A DNA stretch of 64,000 nt from JAPOUP01 sp965203255 (GCA_965203255.1 OZ241882.1:4960001-5024000), one strand, 5' to 3'; shown: positions 9,922-19,459, numbered from the stretch's first letter. A program made the numbers and translations. Notes: generated by a model from the letters alone, not told the origin.

Positions 9922-10601
9922 CGCCGCGCCCTTTCTTTTCCGCCTTCGCGGCGTCGACGATGCGCTTCAGCTCCTTGAGGTCGTTCACCTCGGCCGCAAC
10001 CTGCCGCGCGGCTTCCTTCCGCTTGACATCGAACGCGTCATGGCGATCATGGGCGATGCGCTTGGCGGCATCTGCTGAAATGGAACCGGCGCCCTGCAGC
10101 TTCGGCAGTTCGTTCGAGGTCAGGAAGGTGTCGAGCACCCCTCCCACTCTGCCAGCCGCATGGTCTGCCGCCGTGTCGCGCGCAACTCGGCTGTGTTCAG
10201 GAAGGTCTCGACGATGAGGTTGAGCTCCCTGATCTCGGCCTCGCCGAGATAGTTCTTGGCCGTGCCGACATCGGACTTGCGCAGGGGACGCCCCTTGTCG
10301 GCGTTCTTCCAGGTCGTCAACCCCATGTTCGGCTGATCGGGATTGGCCCGAGCGTGGATGAGCTCTCCAGCCGTGTGGCTGGTGACCGCATAGAGCATCT
10401 TGTTCTGGATCGTCGCATAGAAGGTGTTCGCCGCTTGCGACTTGGCGTCGTAGTCTTCGCTCAGGGCGAGGATGTCGCGCACCTTCTGATAGAACCGCGC
10501 CTCGGAGGCTCGAATGTCGCGGATGCGCTCGAGCAACTCGTCGAAGTAGTCCCACGCGGGATCCTTCAGGCGCTCGTCGTTCATGACGAAGCCCTTGACT
10601 A

Positions 10602-11848
10602 GTGGATTGTAAGAAACAAATGCTTGCATTTGTCCGTGAAGCCTGCCACTGTCTTCCAGTCGCCGTCAGGCGGCCCCGTAACAACCATAGAGACAGCAGG
10701 CAGGGCAATGGGCAGGAAACCGAAGAGACAGGAAATCAGGCTTTCGGACGGCGACCGCGAACGCCTCGAAAGGATCGCGAAGGACCGGCGGAGCATCCAG
10801 AAGCACGTCTGGCGCGCCCGGATCATCCCCGGCCTCGGGTCGGGGCGCAGCGCCGCGGAGGCCATCCGGCGGACCGGAAAGTGCCGGTCGACCGTGGAGC
10901 GCTGGTGGGACCGCTTCCCTGGGCGGGGCGTGGACGGGCTGCTGCGGGACGCGACCCGCCCTCCGGGACTGGAGCCGACCCCGGACGAAGCGGTGAGGGC
11001 CGTGGTCGCCCTGGCGATGTCGCCACCGCCCCCGCACGCCCGGCACTGGACACTGCGGGCGCTGGCGAGGAGGCTGGCGCTGACCGCCACGAACGTGCAC
11101 AGCATCCTGAAGCGCAACGGGCTCAGGCCGCACCAGGTCAGGACGTTCAAGGTCTCCCGCGACCCGCGGTTCGAGCTCAAGGTCCGCGACGTCGTGGGCC
11201 TGTATGTCGACCCGCCGGACCATGCGGTGGTCCTCTCGGTTGATGAAAAGACGCAGATTCAGGCACTTGGGCGGACCCAGAGGCCCCTCCCGATGAAGCC
11301 GGGGCATGCGGAGACCAGGACGCGCGACTACAGGCGCAACGGCACCACCTGCCTGCTGGCGGCCCTCGACGTCGCGACAGGCAGGGTGGTCGGGCAGACG
11401 GTGGAGCGGCACCGGTCGGCGGAGTTCACCGCCTTCCCCGGCCATGTCGCCGAAGGGATCGAGCCGGGCACCCCGGTGCACGTCATCCTGGACAACGTGT
11501 CCTCCCATAAGTCCGCCGAGGTCCACGAATGGCTGAGGGACCGTCCCGACTGGACATTCCATTTCACCCCGACATCGGCGTCGTGGATGAACGCCGTCGA
11601 GGGCTTCTTCCCGGAGCTGACGAGGCAGCGGCTGAAGGACGCCGTCTTCGACTCGCTCGACGACTGCGTCGCGGCGATCGAGGGCTACATCGAGCACCAC
11701 AACGCCAGCGACGCCCGCCCGTTCCGCTGGAGCCGGAATCCGGAGGATCTCGTGGCGTCGTGGAAGCGCGGGCACAGGAAGCTCCAGGAGATGGCGGCGG
11801 CTGGGAATACGGCATGAGAAATGTAATCTTTTGTTTTTCGCAAAACAC
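10602..11848 (+). mobile_element. IS630-family element, copy 1 (intact)
   Basis: 1247 bp bounded by TA duplications (10600-10601 and 11849-11850) within a CTAG target, the classic IS630/mariner signature. The imperfect terminal inverted repeats begin GTGGATTGTAAGAAACAAAT on the left and GTGTTTTGCGAAAAACAAAA on the right (opposite strand). It splits rhuM: removing it restores the reading LKEYLVKGFVMN. A diverged copy lies at 34.4-35.6 kb. Confidence 0.93.
10708..11817 (+). CDS. IS630-family transposase
   Basis: A 369-residue DDE transposase of the Tc1/mariner superfamily. I chose the ATG at 10708 (MGRKPKRQEIRLSDGDRERL) because the upstream 28 codons overlap the terminal repeat region. The N-terminal half has two helix-turn-helix regions. 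The catalytic triad is visible as Asp in VVLSVDEKTQIQAL, Asp in VHVILDNVSSHKSAEV and Glu in WMNAVEGFFPELTRQ. All elements are intact, so the enzyme may be active, cutting at TA dinucleotides. Confidence 0.93.
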   Translation: MGRKPKRQEIRLSDGDRERLERIAKDRRSIQKHVWRARIIPGLGSGRSAAEAIRRTGKCRSTVERWWDRFPGRGVDGLLRDATRPPGLEPTPDEAVRAVVALAMSPPPPHARHWTLRALARRLALTATNVHSILKRNGLRPHQVRTFKVSRDPRFELKVRDVVGLYVDPPDHAVVLSVDEKTQIQALGRTQRPLPMKPGHAETRTRDYRRNGTTCLLAALDVATGRVVGQTVERHRSAEFTAFPGHVAEGIEPGTPVHVILDNVSSHKSAEVHEWLRDRPDWTFHFTPTSASWMNAVEGFFPELTRQRLKDAVFDSLDDCVAAIEGYIEHHNASDARPFRWSRNPEDLVASWKRGHRKLQEMAAAGNTA

Positions 11849-12182
11849 TAGATACTCCTTCAGCGTGCTAGTGGCCCAGCGGCGGAACTGCACACCGCGA
11901 GGGCTGCGCATGCGGTACCCGACTGCCAGGATCGCGTCCAGGTTGTAGGTCTTCGTCCGGTAGGACTTCCTGTCCGCGGCAGGTATCAAGGATTCCTTGA
12001 CAACTGACTCCGGCGCAAGCTCCCCGTCCGAGATGATGTTGTTGAGGTGCAAGCTAATGTTCTGCTTCGACGTGTCGAACAGGTCGGCCATCTGCGCTTG
12101 CGTCAGCCAGACAGTCCCATCGACAGCGCGGAGCTGAATCTCGGCCTAGCCGTCCTCGGTGTTGTAGAGGATGATTTCGCCG

Positions 12183-13701
12183 TCAACCATCAACGCCGAG
12201 CTCCTTCAGATACCCGGCCATCTTCGCCCGGACGTCGGCCAGCTCCGCCTCGACCCGCGCAATGTCCTTCTGCACGGCGGCGACGTCGATCTCTTCCTCG
12301 GGCTCGAAGGTGTTGAAGTAGCGGGGGATGTTGAGGTTGTAGCCGTTCTCGGCGATCTCCTCGGGGCTTGCCCGATGCGAATACCGCTCGACCTCGGCGC
12401 GGACGATGTAGGTCTCCAGCACCTTGGCCACATGCGCCTTGTCCATCACGTTCTGGGTCTTGCCCGGCGTGAACTCCTTGCTGGCGTCGATGAAAAGCAC
12501 GTCGCGACGGTCCTCGTTCGCACCGCATTCCTCGCGCGAGCGGTCGAAGATCAGGATGGCGACCGGGATCCCCGTGGTGGTGAACAGGTTGGCCGGCAGC
12601 CCGACGACGGCATCGAGCAGATTCTCCTCGATCAACTGCTGCCGGATGCGCCCTTCGGCGCCGCCCCGGGACAGTACGCCATGCGGCACGATCACGGCCA
12701 CCCGGCCCGACTGCCGCTTGGCGATCTCGATCATATGCGTGATGAAGGCATAGTCGCCCTTGGACTTGGGCGGCACCCCGCGCCAGAAGCGCTTGTACTG
12801 GTCGCTGTCCGCATCCTCCGCACCCCACTTGTCGAGCGAGAACGGCGGATTGGCGAGCACCACGTCGAAGCGCATGAGGTGGTCGCACTCGACCAGAGCG
12901 GGGCTGTTGAGCGTGTCGCACCATTCGATGCGGGCGGCGTCTTTGGCGTGCAGGAACATGTTCATTCGAGCCAGCGCCCAAGGTCGCGCCGTTCACCTCC
13001 TGCCCGTAGAGGGCGAAGTTTTCGGAACCGACCTCCTGCGAAGCCTGGATCAGCAGCGAGCCGGACCCGCAGGCGGGGTCGCAGATCGTGTTGCCGGGCT
13101 GCGGCGCAGCGAGTTTGGCCAGCAGACGCGAGACGGGTGCAGGAGTAAAAAATTCTCCCGCCTTCTTTCCGGCGTCAGAGGCGAAGCGGGAAATCAGGTA
13201 GATGTAGCACTCGCCAATGATGTCCTCTGTCACTCGCGAAGGCCGCAGGTCGAGCGCGGGCTTGGCGAAGTCCTCCAGCATGTTTTTCAGACGCCGGTTG
13301 CGATCCTTCGGGCGGCCGAGATTGGCATCGGAGTTGAAGTCGATATTGCGGAAGACACCCTCTAGCTTGGCCCGGTTCGTGTCCTCGATCTTCTCGAGCG
13401 CGATATCGATCAGTTCGCCGATGTTGGCCTCGTTTCGCTGGGCGTAGAGGTCATGGAAGCTGGCGCCCTCGGGCAGGATGAAACGCTCGCGCTCGAGGCG
13501 TCGGCGAATGCGGGCCTCGTCGTCGCCGTACTGCTTGCGGTAGGTCTCGAGGTGGACGTTCCAGAGGTCCGAAATATACTTCAGGACCAACATCACCAGG
13601 ATGTAGTCCTTGTACTTACCGGCATCGACGTCGCCCCGGAAGGTATCGCAAGCCGCCCATGCGGTCTGGTTGATCTGCTGTTGGGTAACCTGATCGGTCA
13701 T
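12183..13701 (-). pseudogene. hsdM: Type I restriction-modification methyltransferase HsdM, frameshifted
   Basis: The N-terminal frame from ATG 13701 (MTDQVTQQQINQTAWAACDT) covers the helical bundle and the SAM-binding motif I DPACGSGSLLIQAS. It reads correctly to GQEVNGAT. One extra T at about 12980 then shifts the frame. The rest continues in the next frame from ARMNMFLHAKDAARIEW through the catalytic NPPFSLDKW motif to the C-terminal coiled-coil ending ELGVDG. The first frame stays open for 503 codons, but its tail is Arg-rich nonsense. Methylation would need both motif I and NPPF in one protein, so this allele is predicted inactive unless the frameshift is bypassed. The start overlaps the upstream small hsdS gene by ATGA. 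Confidence 0.9.
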
Positions 13702-14311
13702 TGGACGACTTCCTTTTTTCGAACGGCGCGGGTGCGCTCGGCCAGAATGATGGAGGAAAGCTGCTCGCGGCGATCAGCCAGATTACGGAGCAACGTACCC
13801 TCGCGTTTGGCCAGTTTGTGGATCGCAACAATACGGGTTTGGGTTTCGAGGTCCGGCAATGGAACCTCCAGTCGTTCGAGCACGGTCTTAGGGATCATGC
13901 GCATATTGGTGCCCTGCGCCTCTGAGTCGAATACCGTTGCGCTTGAGGCTGGTTAACTACCCAAGCGAGATAATCGGGCAGAACCATCTTGACTTTGGGA
14001 CGCAGAATGACGAGCGGCAGGATGATCGCCACGGGTTCGGTCAGGCTTTGACTAACGACAGCAGCGGTATTGGGCGCTCCACGTGACCTGAAGATGACTT
14101 CGCCGCCGCGCACCATATAGCGCTCCGGCAAGTCATCCAGCACATACCTATCGAGCTGATCGACACGGAGGTCGACGTCGGCATGAACGTCGCGCATCTG
14201 AATGGCGAGGCTGCCGCCAGTTTCAGCGACTTCCATGCGCCCTCTGGCGGTATAGCCCGTACTCAGGTCGCAAACCCTGCCAAGCCGCGATCCTTGAAAG
14301 CTCTGTATCAT
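13698..14311 (-). pseudogene. Small single-domain HsdS-like subunit, frameshifted
   Basis: From ATG 14311 the frame encodes one target-recognition-like domain (LGRVCDLSTGYTARGRMEVA ... VILRPKVKMVLPDYLAWVV). A one-base deletion near 13930 turns the expected QRYFDSEAQGTNMRMI into a stop. The second frame then gives MIPKTVLERLEVPLPDLETQ and a C-terminal helical region ending KKEVVQ. The stop overlaps the hsdM start (ATGA), so it was the first gene of the coupled operon. Half-size S-domain proteins of about 200 residues upstream of hsdM are known in several type I loci. The 5' side abuts a TnpB remnant, so the original start or promoter may be lost. Confidence 0.75.
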
Positions 14312-14384
14312 GCATACAGAAAAACAGGCGAAGTCTCGCTGGGAGTCAACGCAAGTTCTGCAGTATTTTTGTTACTGGCCCCAT

Positions 14385-15000
14385 TCCACCCTGCCGGACC
14401 TTCGCCGCGAAGAGGCGAGGATTCGCCGGCTGCAGCGACGGGTGGCCCGACGGCGCAAGGGCAGCCGCCGCCGCGGGAAAGCGAAAGCGCAATTGGCGCG
14501 GGTGCAGCGGAAAGCTGCCAACCGTCGCCGCAACGCTCGCATCGGATAAGGAGGAAGTTGGCGGTGCGCACCGGCACCATCGTGCTGGAGGCGCTGCCGG
14601 TGCAGGCGATGATGAAATCGGCCAAGAGCACCGTGGAAGTGCCGGGACGAAACGTCCGCGCCAGGTCCGGGGCCTCAACCGCGGTATCCAGGACAGTGGC
14701 TGGCGCGAGTTCGAACAATTACTCGACTACAAGGCGGCGTGGGTCCTGCGGGTTCCGGCCCGCGACACGTTGCGGACCTGCCTCGGGTGCGGAACGGTGC
14801 AAAGCCGCTCGCGCAGAACCCGGTCCAAATTTCGGTGTGTGGCCTGTGGCCATGCGGCCCATGCCAATATCACCGCGGCCAGGAACATCCGTGCGCGGGG
14901 GCTTGAACTCCTGCGGGCGGAACCGCCCGACAGGGCCGGAAAGCGGCGTCGGAGACCGCCGCATCCGCACGGTGAGGAGCGTTGGCATCGGCCACTCCAA
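14385..15000 (+). pseudogene. TnpB (IS200/IS605 OrfB) C-terminal remnant
   Basis: Three short frames together give a TnpB C-terminal half: the basic helix RREEARIRRLQRRVARRRKG, then TIVLEALPVQAMMK with the RuvC-II Glu. A shifted frame with WREFEQLLDYKAAWV and the zinc ribbon CLGCG...FRCVACGHAAHANITAARN follows. The N-terminal wedge and the RuvC-I Asp are absent and at least two frameshifts are present. A 15-bp match to the IS30 left end (CCCCATTCCACCCTG) sits at its 5' edge, which may mark a lost IS30 copy. The 275 bp to the kinase stop show no gene. Confidence 0.75.
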
Positions 15001-15275
15001 CGATCCATCAAGTCAATGCCTGTTCGCACGGCGATTGTGTGTCAGGTATATAGGTCCCAAAAAAACACTCCCGTTGCGACACGTGCTCCTGTCTACCGGA
15101 TGACCTGCGCAAGGAATGGAAATCCATCGTTAGAGGCATGTTCCTCTGGCGGAGGCGGGTCCATATTCTTTGTCGCAGGGGTGTTCAACAATTCCGGCCA
15201 CCAGTACAAATCCCGCGGTCACCCGCACAGCGTTGGAGGCACTCGGGATCACTGGTTGAAATGGCCCGTCAAGTC

Positions 15276-16724
15276 TCAAAATGCGAGGGCGCGATGTTTC
15301 GAATAACGTTCTTCAAGACCTGAAAGCAGGTCATGCCGAGGCGATATCCGCGTCCGGACCGGTAATTTCCGAGCGAGAATGGAAGACATCTCGCCTGGAT
15401 GCGTGGCCGCCTGGGCCAACTTTGCCGCACCAATACAGGCCGAGATGTCGCCGTTCTCAGGCACCAGGATTTCAGAGTTCAGCAATGTTGCGATGATTCC
15501 GACCCAAAACGACGATTGTGAACCGCCGCCGATTGCCTGAATTTCATCTATCGGGACACCTGAAGCCAACTGGGCTTCGAAAATCGCGCGGAACTGCATC
15601 GCCACGCCCTCCATCACCGCATAGGCGATCTCGGCACCGCCGTGTCCCGCTGTTATGCCCGTGAAGACCGCGGTTGCGTCTGGGCGATTGTCCGGCGTGC
15701 GTACGCCTGTGATGGATGGGCGGCTGATCGGGAGATTCGCGATCCCATCATCAACACGGGCCCCGGCCATCGATGCAAGCCTGACTGCATCGGTTCCGGT
15801 CAGCGCAGCAAGCCAATCGAGTGCCTGGGTCGCAGCCATAACGACACCCATTGAGAGGAACGTTTCAGGTGCGGCATGTGGTGTGGTGAGAATGGCTTTG
15901 TCTGGCGCGGGATGGAACGAAGCGTCGACCGCACTGAGAACGCCGGAGGTTCCGATACTCAGTGCCGCGCGGCGCGGCCTTGACGCTCCCACGCCAAGAG
16001 CGCCGGAGTAATTGTCACCAGCGCCTGCGGCGACCACCACCGTTTGCGGCGTTCCCCAACGTTGACAGAGTGGCCGTAGCAACTGCCCGGCGGGGTCAAA
16101 GGACTTCAGGAGTTTGGGAAGGCGCACACGATCCCAGCCAATGGCGGCCAGCAGTGCATCATCCCAGGTCCCGCTGGCGCAATCGAGCATCATTGTTCCC
16201 GCCGCGTCCGAAATCTCCGTTGCGCGGTCTCCCGTCAGTCTGAGGCGCACAAAGTCCTTGGGCAGCATGAGCACATCGGCTTGGTCCAACACCTCTGGAT
16301 GATGCTTGGCAAGCCATAGGAGCTTCGGTGCAGTCAGCCCTGGATCAGGATAGCCGACGGTGCGCCAGCCGATGTCGGGAACCCGGTCGAGCAGGTCCTC
16401 ACATTCAGGGAGCGCCCGCTGGTCGTTCCAGAGTATGCAGGGTGTTATGGGCCGGTTGTCCCCGTCAAGCAGGACCTGACCCAGCATATGCCCTGCCAGG
16501 GACATTCCCCCCAGTCGCGCCATCAGGCCGGGTTGGGCGGCGGCGAGCTCGTCGAAGCACTCGACAGTCAGCTTCCACCATTGATCCGGGTCTTGCTGGC
16601 TCCAGCCTGGTTGGGGAATGTCCACAGGCGAGCGACGCGCGGCGGTCGAGAGGGGAGTTCCCTCTTCGTCCACGAGCGCGACCTTGATGCCCGATGTTCC
16701 GAGGTCAACGCCCGCGAAGATCAC
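15276..16724 (-). CDS. FGGY carbohydrate kinase, xylulokinase-like
   Basis: A 482-residue two-lobed sugar kinase. The phosphate-1 motif VDLGTSGIK (6-14, with the catalytic-type Asp7), SLAGHMLG (75-82) and the general-base Asp237 in AAGAGDNYSGALG match xylulokinases. IGTSG and GGGSQSSFW complete the ATP-binding lobe. It should phosphorylate a ketose or polyol delivered by the adjacent ABC importer; the neighbouring epimerase and HxlB-like isomerase suggest the true substrate may be something other than D-xylulose. The start overlaps the SorC-regulator stop by 4 bp (ATGA) and it is the last gene of the importer operon. Confidence 0.88.
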   Translation of the reverse strand: MIFAGVDLGTSGIKVALVDEEGTPLSTAARRSPVDIPQPGWSQQDPDQWWKLTVECFDELAAAQPGLMARLGGMSLAGHMLGQVLLDGDNRPITPCILWNDQRALPECEDLLDRVPDIGWRTVGYPDPGLTAPKLLWLAKHHPEVLDQADVLMLPKDFVRLRLTGDRATEISDAAGTMMLDCASGTWDDALLAAIGWDRVRLPKLLKSFDPAGQLLRPLCQRWGTPQTVVVAAGAGDNYSGALGVGASRPRRAALSIGTSGVLSAVDASFHPAPDKAILTTPHAAPETFLSMGVVMAATQALDWLAALTGTDAVRLASMAGARVDDGIANLPISRPSITGVRTPDNRPDATAVFTGITAGHGGAEIAYAVMEGVAMQFRAIFEAQLASGVPIDEIQAIGGGSQSSFWVGIIATLLNSEILVPENGDISACIGAAKLAQAATHPGEMSSILARKLPVRTRISPRHDLLSGLEERYSKHRALAF

Positions 16725-17689
16725 GCCGTGCCCTCGATCAGAGCCCGTGCCACGTGTTCATCGGTGACCAGATGGTCAACGCAGCCTCGCCTGAGAATGG
16801 CCAGGATGATGGGGATCTTATGAGGGCCTCCTGCTCCCAAAATCACATTCGGGAGTGCATTCAGGTCTTCCAATCGAATACCTAGCACGCGACTGTTGAT
16901 CTCATGGTCAATCGGCGCACCTTCCGCGTCAAGAAAGTAGCCGATGATGTCGCCTACCGCGCCAGCCTTGACCAGTTCCTTGGCGGTGATGTCTTCGGGC
17001 AGACCATCGGCGACGATCAGCGAGTTCCCCATGTCTCCCGCAGCCAGGGCCAGCCCGTCGGCATTCAGTATATTGTCAATCGAACTTCGGAACTCCTGCT
17101 GCTCGCGCAGGATATTACGACTTTTCACGCTGGCGGCATAAACCGGAGCGGTGAAATAGCTGTGGGAAGCGTTGCACAGGTCCGCGAGTCGCGTTGTGAT
17201 CTCGTAGCTATTTACGTCCGATCCCTTCGTCAACCCACCCATCACGCTGGTGATCTCCAGATCTGGTCGGTTTAAAGGCTCCATGAAGCGAGTCGCCATA
17301 TTCAGTGTGTTGCCCCAGGACATGCCGAACAGATGCACGGTCTCCTGAGACAGCAAATGAGTTAGCATCTGGGCGAGCGCCGCACCGAGGATAGTCTGAT
17401 GATTGAAATTCTTGCCGACCGTTGGTGCAACTGTCGCAGATGAAAGACCGAAGCGCTTGACCAGCTGTTGTTCCAATGCCACGCATGCACCGAGGGGAGA
17501 GTTGATCGACACCCGCACGATGCCGCGATCGCGCGCCTCAGACAGCGCCTTGTTAACCCGCAACCGGGTTAAACCGAAAGCCTCCGCCGCCTGTGCCTGG
17601 GTCAGTCCCTGGATCTCGCAGGCGAATGCAATGCGGACCAGCATCTGCTCTTCGGTGTCTAGGATTTCTGCCTTTGGGCGACGGGGCAT
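16721..17689 (-). CDS. SorC-family sugar-binding transcriptional regulator
   Basis: 322 residues. The N-terminal helix-turn-helix (GLTQAQAAEAFGLTRLRVNK, about 28-47) is followed by the SorC/DeoR-type sugar-phosphate-sensing domain, with FGMSWGNTLNMATRFMEP and the C-terminal LGAGGPHKIPIILAILRRG. Proteins of this class usually repress a catabolic operon until a phosphorylated intermediate binds. Its position between the permease and kinase genes (10-bp gap upstream, 4-bp overlap downstream) makes autogenous control of this locus likely. A TTACA-AA-TGTAA palindrome in the divergent promoter region is a candidate operator. Confidence 0.88.
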   Translation of the reverse strand: MPRRPKAEILDTEEQMLVRIAFACEIQGLTQAQAAEAFGLTRLRVNKALSEARDRGIVRVSINSPLGACVALEQQLVKRFGLSSATVAPTVGKNFNHQTILGAALAQMLTHLLSQETVHLFGMSWGNTLNMATRFMEPLNRPDLEITSVMGGLTKGSDVNSYEITTRLADLCNASHSYFTAPVYAASVKSRNILREQQEFRSSIDNILNADGLALAAGDMGNSLIVADGLPEDITAKELVKAGAVGDIIGYFLDAEGAPIDHEINSRVLGIRLEDLNALPNVILGAGGPHKIPIILAILRRGCVDHLVTDEHVARALIEGTA

Positions 17690-17698
17690 TTCAAACCC

Positions 17699-18523
17699 TT
17701 ACTTGACGGCCCCCATCGTCAGACCGCGAACCAGTTGTTTCGAGGCCAATAGAGCGAAGATCAAAACGGGTATCACGATCAGAGTCGAGGTTGCCATGAT
17801 CTTTCCGTAGGGTAGGTTGTAGCCCTCCATGAAGCTCACAGCCATGGCCGGCGCCGTCTTGGCATCATTGCGTGTCAGAATCAGGCCGAACATCAGTTCA
17901 TTCCAGGAAAATATGAATGAGAATATTGCCGAAACCGCAACACCTGGCATGGCCAGCGGCAGGCAGATCGAGCGCATGATGCGGAACTGCGAAGCTCCTT
18001 CGAGTCTGGCTGCCTCGTCGAGGTCGTAAGGAATTCCCCGGAATTGGTCGGTCACGATCCAGATCACGATGGGTAGATTGAAGGTAAGGTAGATCAGGAT
18101 CAGCGTAATGTGCTTGTCCAGAATGCCGAGATTCCGTGCAATCAGGAAGAATGGAAGCGCCAGCACAATGGGTGAAACCATGCGATTGGTGATGAACCAA
18201 AACCACAGGTCCTTTTTGCCGCGAAACTCGAACCGTGCGAGCGCAAAGGCTGCAGGTATGCCAAGGACCAACGCCAAAGCCGTTGTGCAGATGCCAATGA
18301 TCAGTGAGTTCATCAACGTACGTAGAACACCATCCTCGAAGAGTGCCTCGCGGTAGTTCCCGAGTGTGGGCTCAAAAATCCAGACCGGCGGAGATTCCAA
18401 CGCGACGATCTGGGTCTTGAGCGAGGTGGTGACCATCCAATAGAATGGGAACACGCAGATCAGCAGGATCACGGACAACAGGAGGATCTGGCCCCAGAGC
18501 GGCTTCCGCGACCGTGCGGCCAT
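17699..18523 (-). CDS. Carbohydrate ABC transporter permease, MalG type
   Basis: A 274-residue inner-membrane permease with about six helices. The cytoplasmic EAA loop is present as DEAARLEGASQFRIMRSICL, which docks on the ATPase subunit. It pairs with the MalF-type permease immediately upstream (1-bp gap) to form the membrane channel of a CUT1 sugar or polyol importer with the binding protein at 19.5 kb and the ATPase at 20.9 kb. Confidence 0.93.
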   Translation of the reverse strand: MAARSRKPLWGQILLLSVILLICVFPFYWMVTTSLKTQIVALESPPVWIFEPTLGNYREALFEDGVLRTLMNSLIIGICTTALALVLGIPAAFALARFEFRGKKDLWFWFITNRMVSPIVLALPFFLIARNLGILDKHITLILIYLTFNLPIVIWIVTDQFRGIPYDLDEAARLEGASQFRIMRSICLPLAMPGVAVSAIFSFIFSWNELMFGLILTRNDAKTAPAMAVSFMEGYNLPYGKIMATSTLIVIPVLIFALLASKQLVRGLTMGAVK

Positions 18524-18524
18524 C

Positions 18525-19391
18525 CTAAACCTCCTTGTAGAAGACGCGAATGTAGATCTGCGCCAATACGATGGTGATGATCAGTAGGATGATTGCCTGA
18601 GCCGAGGCCAGCCCTTGGTCAAAGCCCCGGAAACCAACCCGCTGGATCATCAATGATATGAACTCGGTGGAACTTCCCGGACCGCCACGTGTGAGTGTGA
18701 AGACCATATCAAAGAGTTTCAGGGTATCGGCGGTACGCAGGATCAGAACAGCGACGAGGCCTGGAATCAGGAAAGGAAGTTGCACGTAACGCAGGATGGC
18801 CCATTTGGACTTCGTCTCAAGTCGTGCGGCCTCCTCGGTCTCGGCTGGAACCATGGTTAGGCCCGCCAGCAGCACCAGCGCGACAAATGGCGTCCACTGC
18901 CAGACGTCCCAGAAAATGATCATGGCAAAGGCGTTGGTCGGATCCCCGATCCAGTTGATGTCAGCGCCGCCCAGAAGCTGGTTCACCACGCCGAACTTCT
19001 GGTTGAACATTACCTGTCCAAGTAGGCCGACGACCGCGTAGGTTGTCGCCATGGGAAGCACCAAGCCGAGTTGTGCGAGCGTCTTCATTAAGTTGAGACC
19101 TGGCTGGTGCAGGATCAACGCAATTCCCAGGCCAAGGGCAATTTGCAGTGGCAGGGCGCTGCCCAGCAAAAAGAAGGTCCGCCCCATCGCCTGCCAGAAT
19201 ACCTCATCTGTCAGAACGGTCCAGTAATTCTCGAGACCAATGAATTTGACCTTCTTCAATTTCGTCAGATTGAAAAAATGCAGCGACGTCCAGAACGCAT
19301 ATAACAACGGTGCGATGCCCACGACCGCGAGTCCAATCACGGCTGGGCCGATGAAGGCGAAGATGGTTCGTCGCGGGAGTTTTCCGCGCAT
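18525..19391 (-). CDS. Carbohydrate ABC transporter permease, MalF/UgpA type
   Basis: A 288-residue permease. The N-terminal helix starts in FAFIGPAVIGLAVVGIAPLL. The EAA loop appears as ETEEAARLETKSKWAILRYV. The C-terminal helix is rich in isoleucine. It follows the binding-protein gene across a 68-bp gap that holds a strong hairpin, the usual arrangement that lets the binding protein be made in excess over the permeases. Confidence 0.93.
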   Translation of the reverse strand: MRGKLPRRTIFAFIGPAVIGLAVVGIAPLLYAFWTSLHFFNLTKLKKVKFIGLENYWTVLTDEVFWQAMGRTFFLLGSALPLQIALGLGIALILHQPGLNLMKTLAQLGLVLPMATTYAVVGLLGQVMFNQKFGVVNQLLGGADINWIGDPTNAFAMIIFWDVWQWTPFVALVLLAGLTMVPAETEEAARLETKSKWAILRYVQLPFLIPGLVAVLILRTADTLKLFDMVFTLTRGGPGSSTEFISLMIQRVGFRGFDQGLASAQAIILLIITIVLAQIYIRVFYKEV

Positions 19392-19412
19392 TCCTTTTGG
19401 CCTCCGTCAAGT

Positions 19413-19440
19413 GCCGAGGGCGCGAGTCGACGCCCTCGGC
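19413..19440 (-). terminator. Intercistronic hairpin between binding protein and permease genes
   Basis: A perfect 10-bp inverted repeat, GCCGAGGGCG and CGCCCTCGGC, separated by 8 nt. It lies 20 bp after the binding-protein stop codon and has no T-run, so it is better read as an mRNA-stabilising or partial-attenuation stem-loop than as a full intrinsic terminator. Confidence 0.6.
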
Positions 19441-19459
19441 CATTCTCTCCGACAGGCGT

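Larger units (their letters stand above)
9914..12190 (-). pseudogene. rhuM: RhuM-family gene, interrupted by IS630 (join 11849-12190 with 9914-10601)
   Basis: The ATG at 12190 overlaps the hsdM stop (ATGGTTGA). The reading MVDGEIILYNTEDG hits TAG at codon 15, then continues in frame with VDGTVWLTQAQMADLFDTSK, the hallmark N-terminus of the RhuM (PF13310-type) family, to TLKEYL. IS630 is inserted there, in a CTAG. Across the element, the frame resumes with VKGFVMNDERLKDPAWDYF and continues to RRQTMRLAEWEG. One extra G at about 10140 then shifts the frame before VLDTFLTSNELPKLQG; the stop at 9914 overlaps hsdS. Lesions are therefore a nonsense codon, an insertion and a frameshift. RhuM proteins are often linked to type I restriction loci; their biochemical role is not settled. 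Confidence 0.88.

Noticed and set aside
12190..13701. 503-codon frame read as one full-length HsdM
   Set aside because: After GQEVNGAT the frame turns into Arg-rich nonsense while the true C-terminal half with NPPF continues in the next frame; it is a frameshifted gene.
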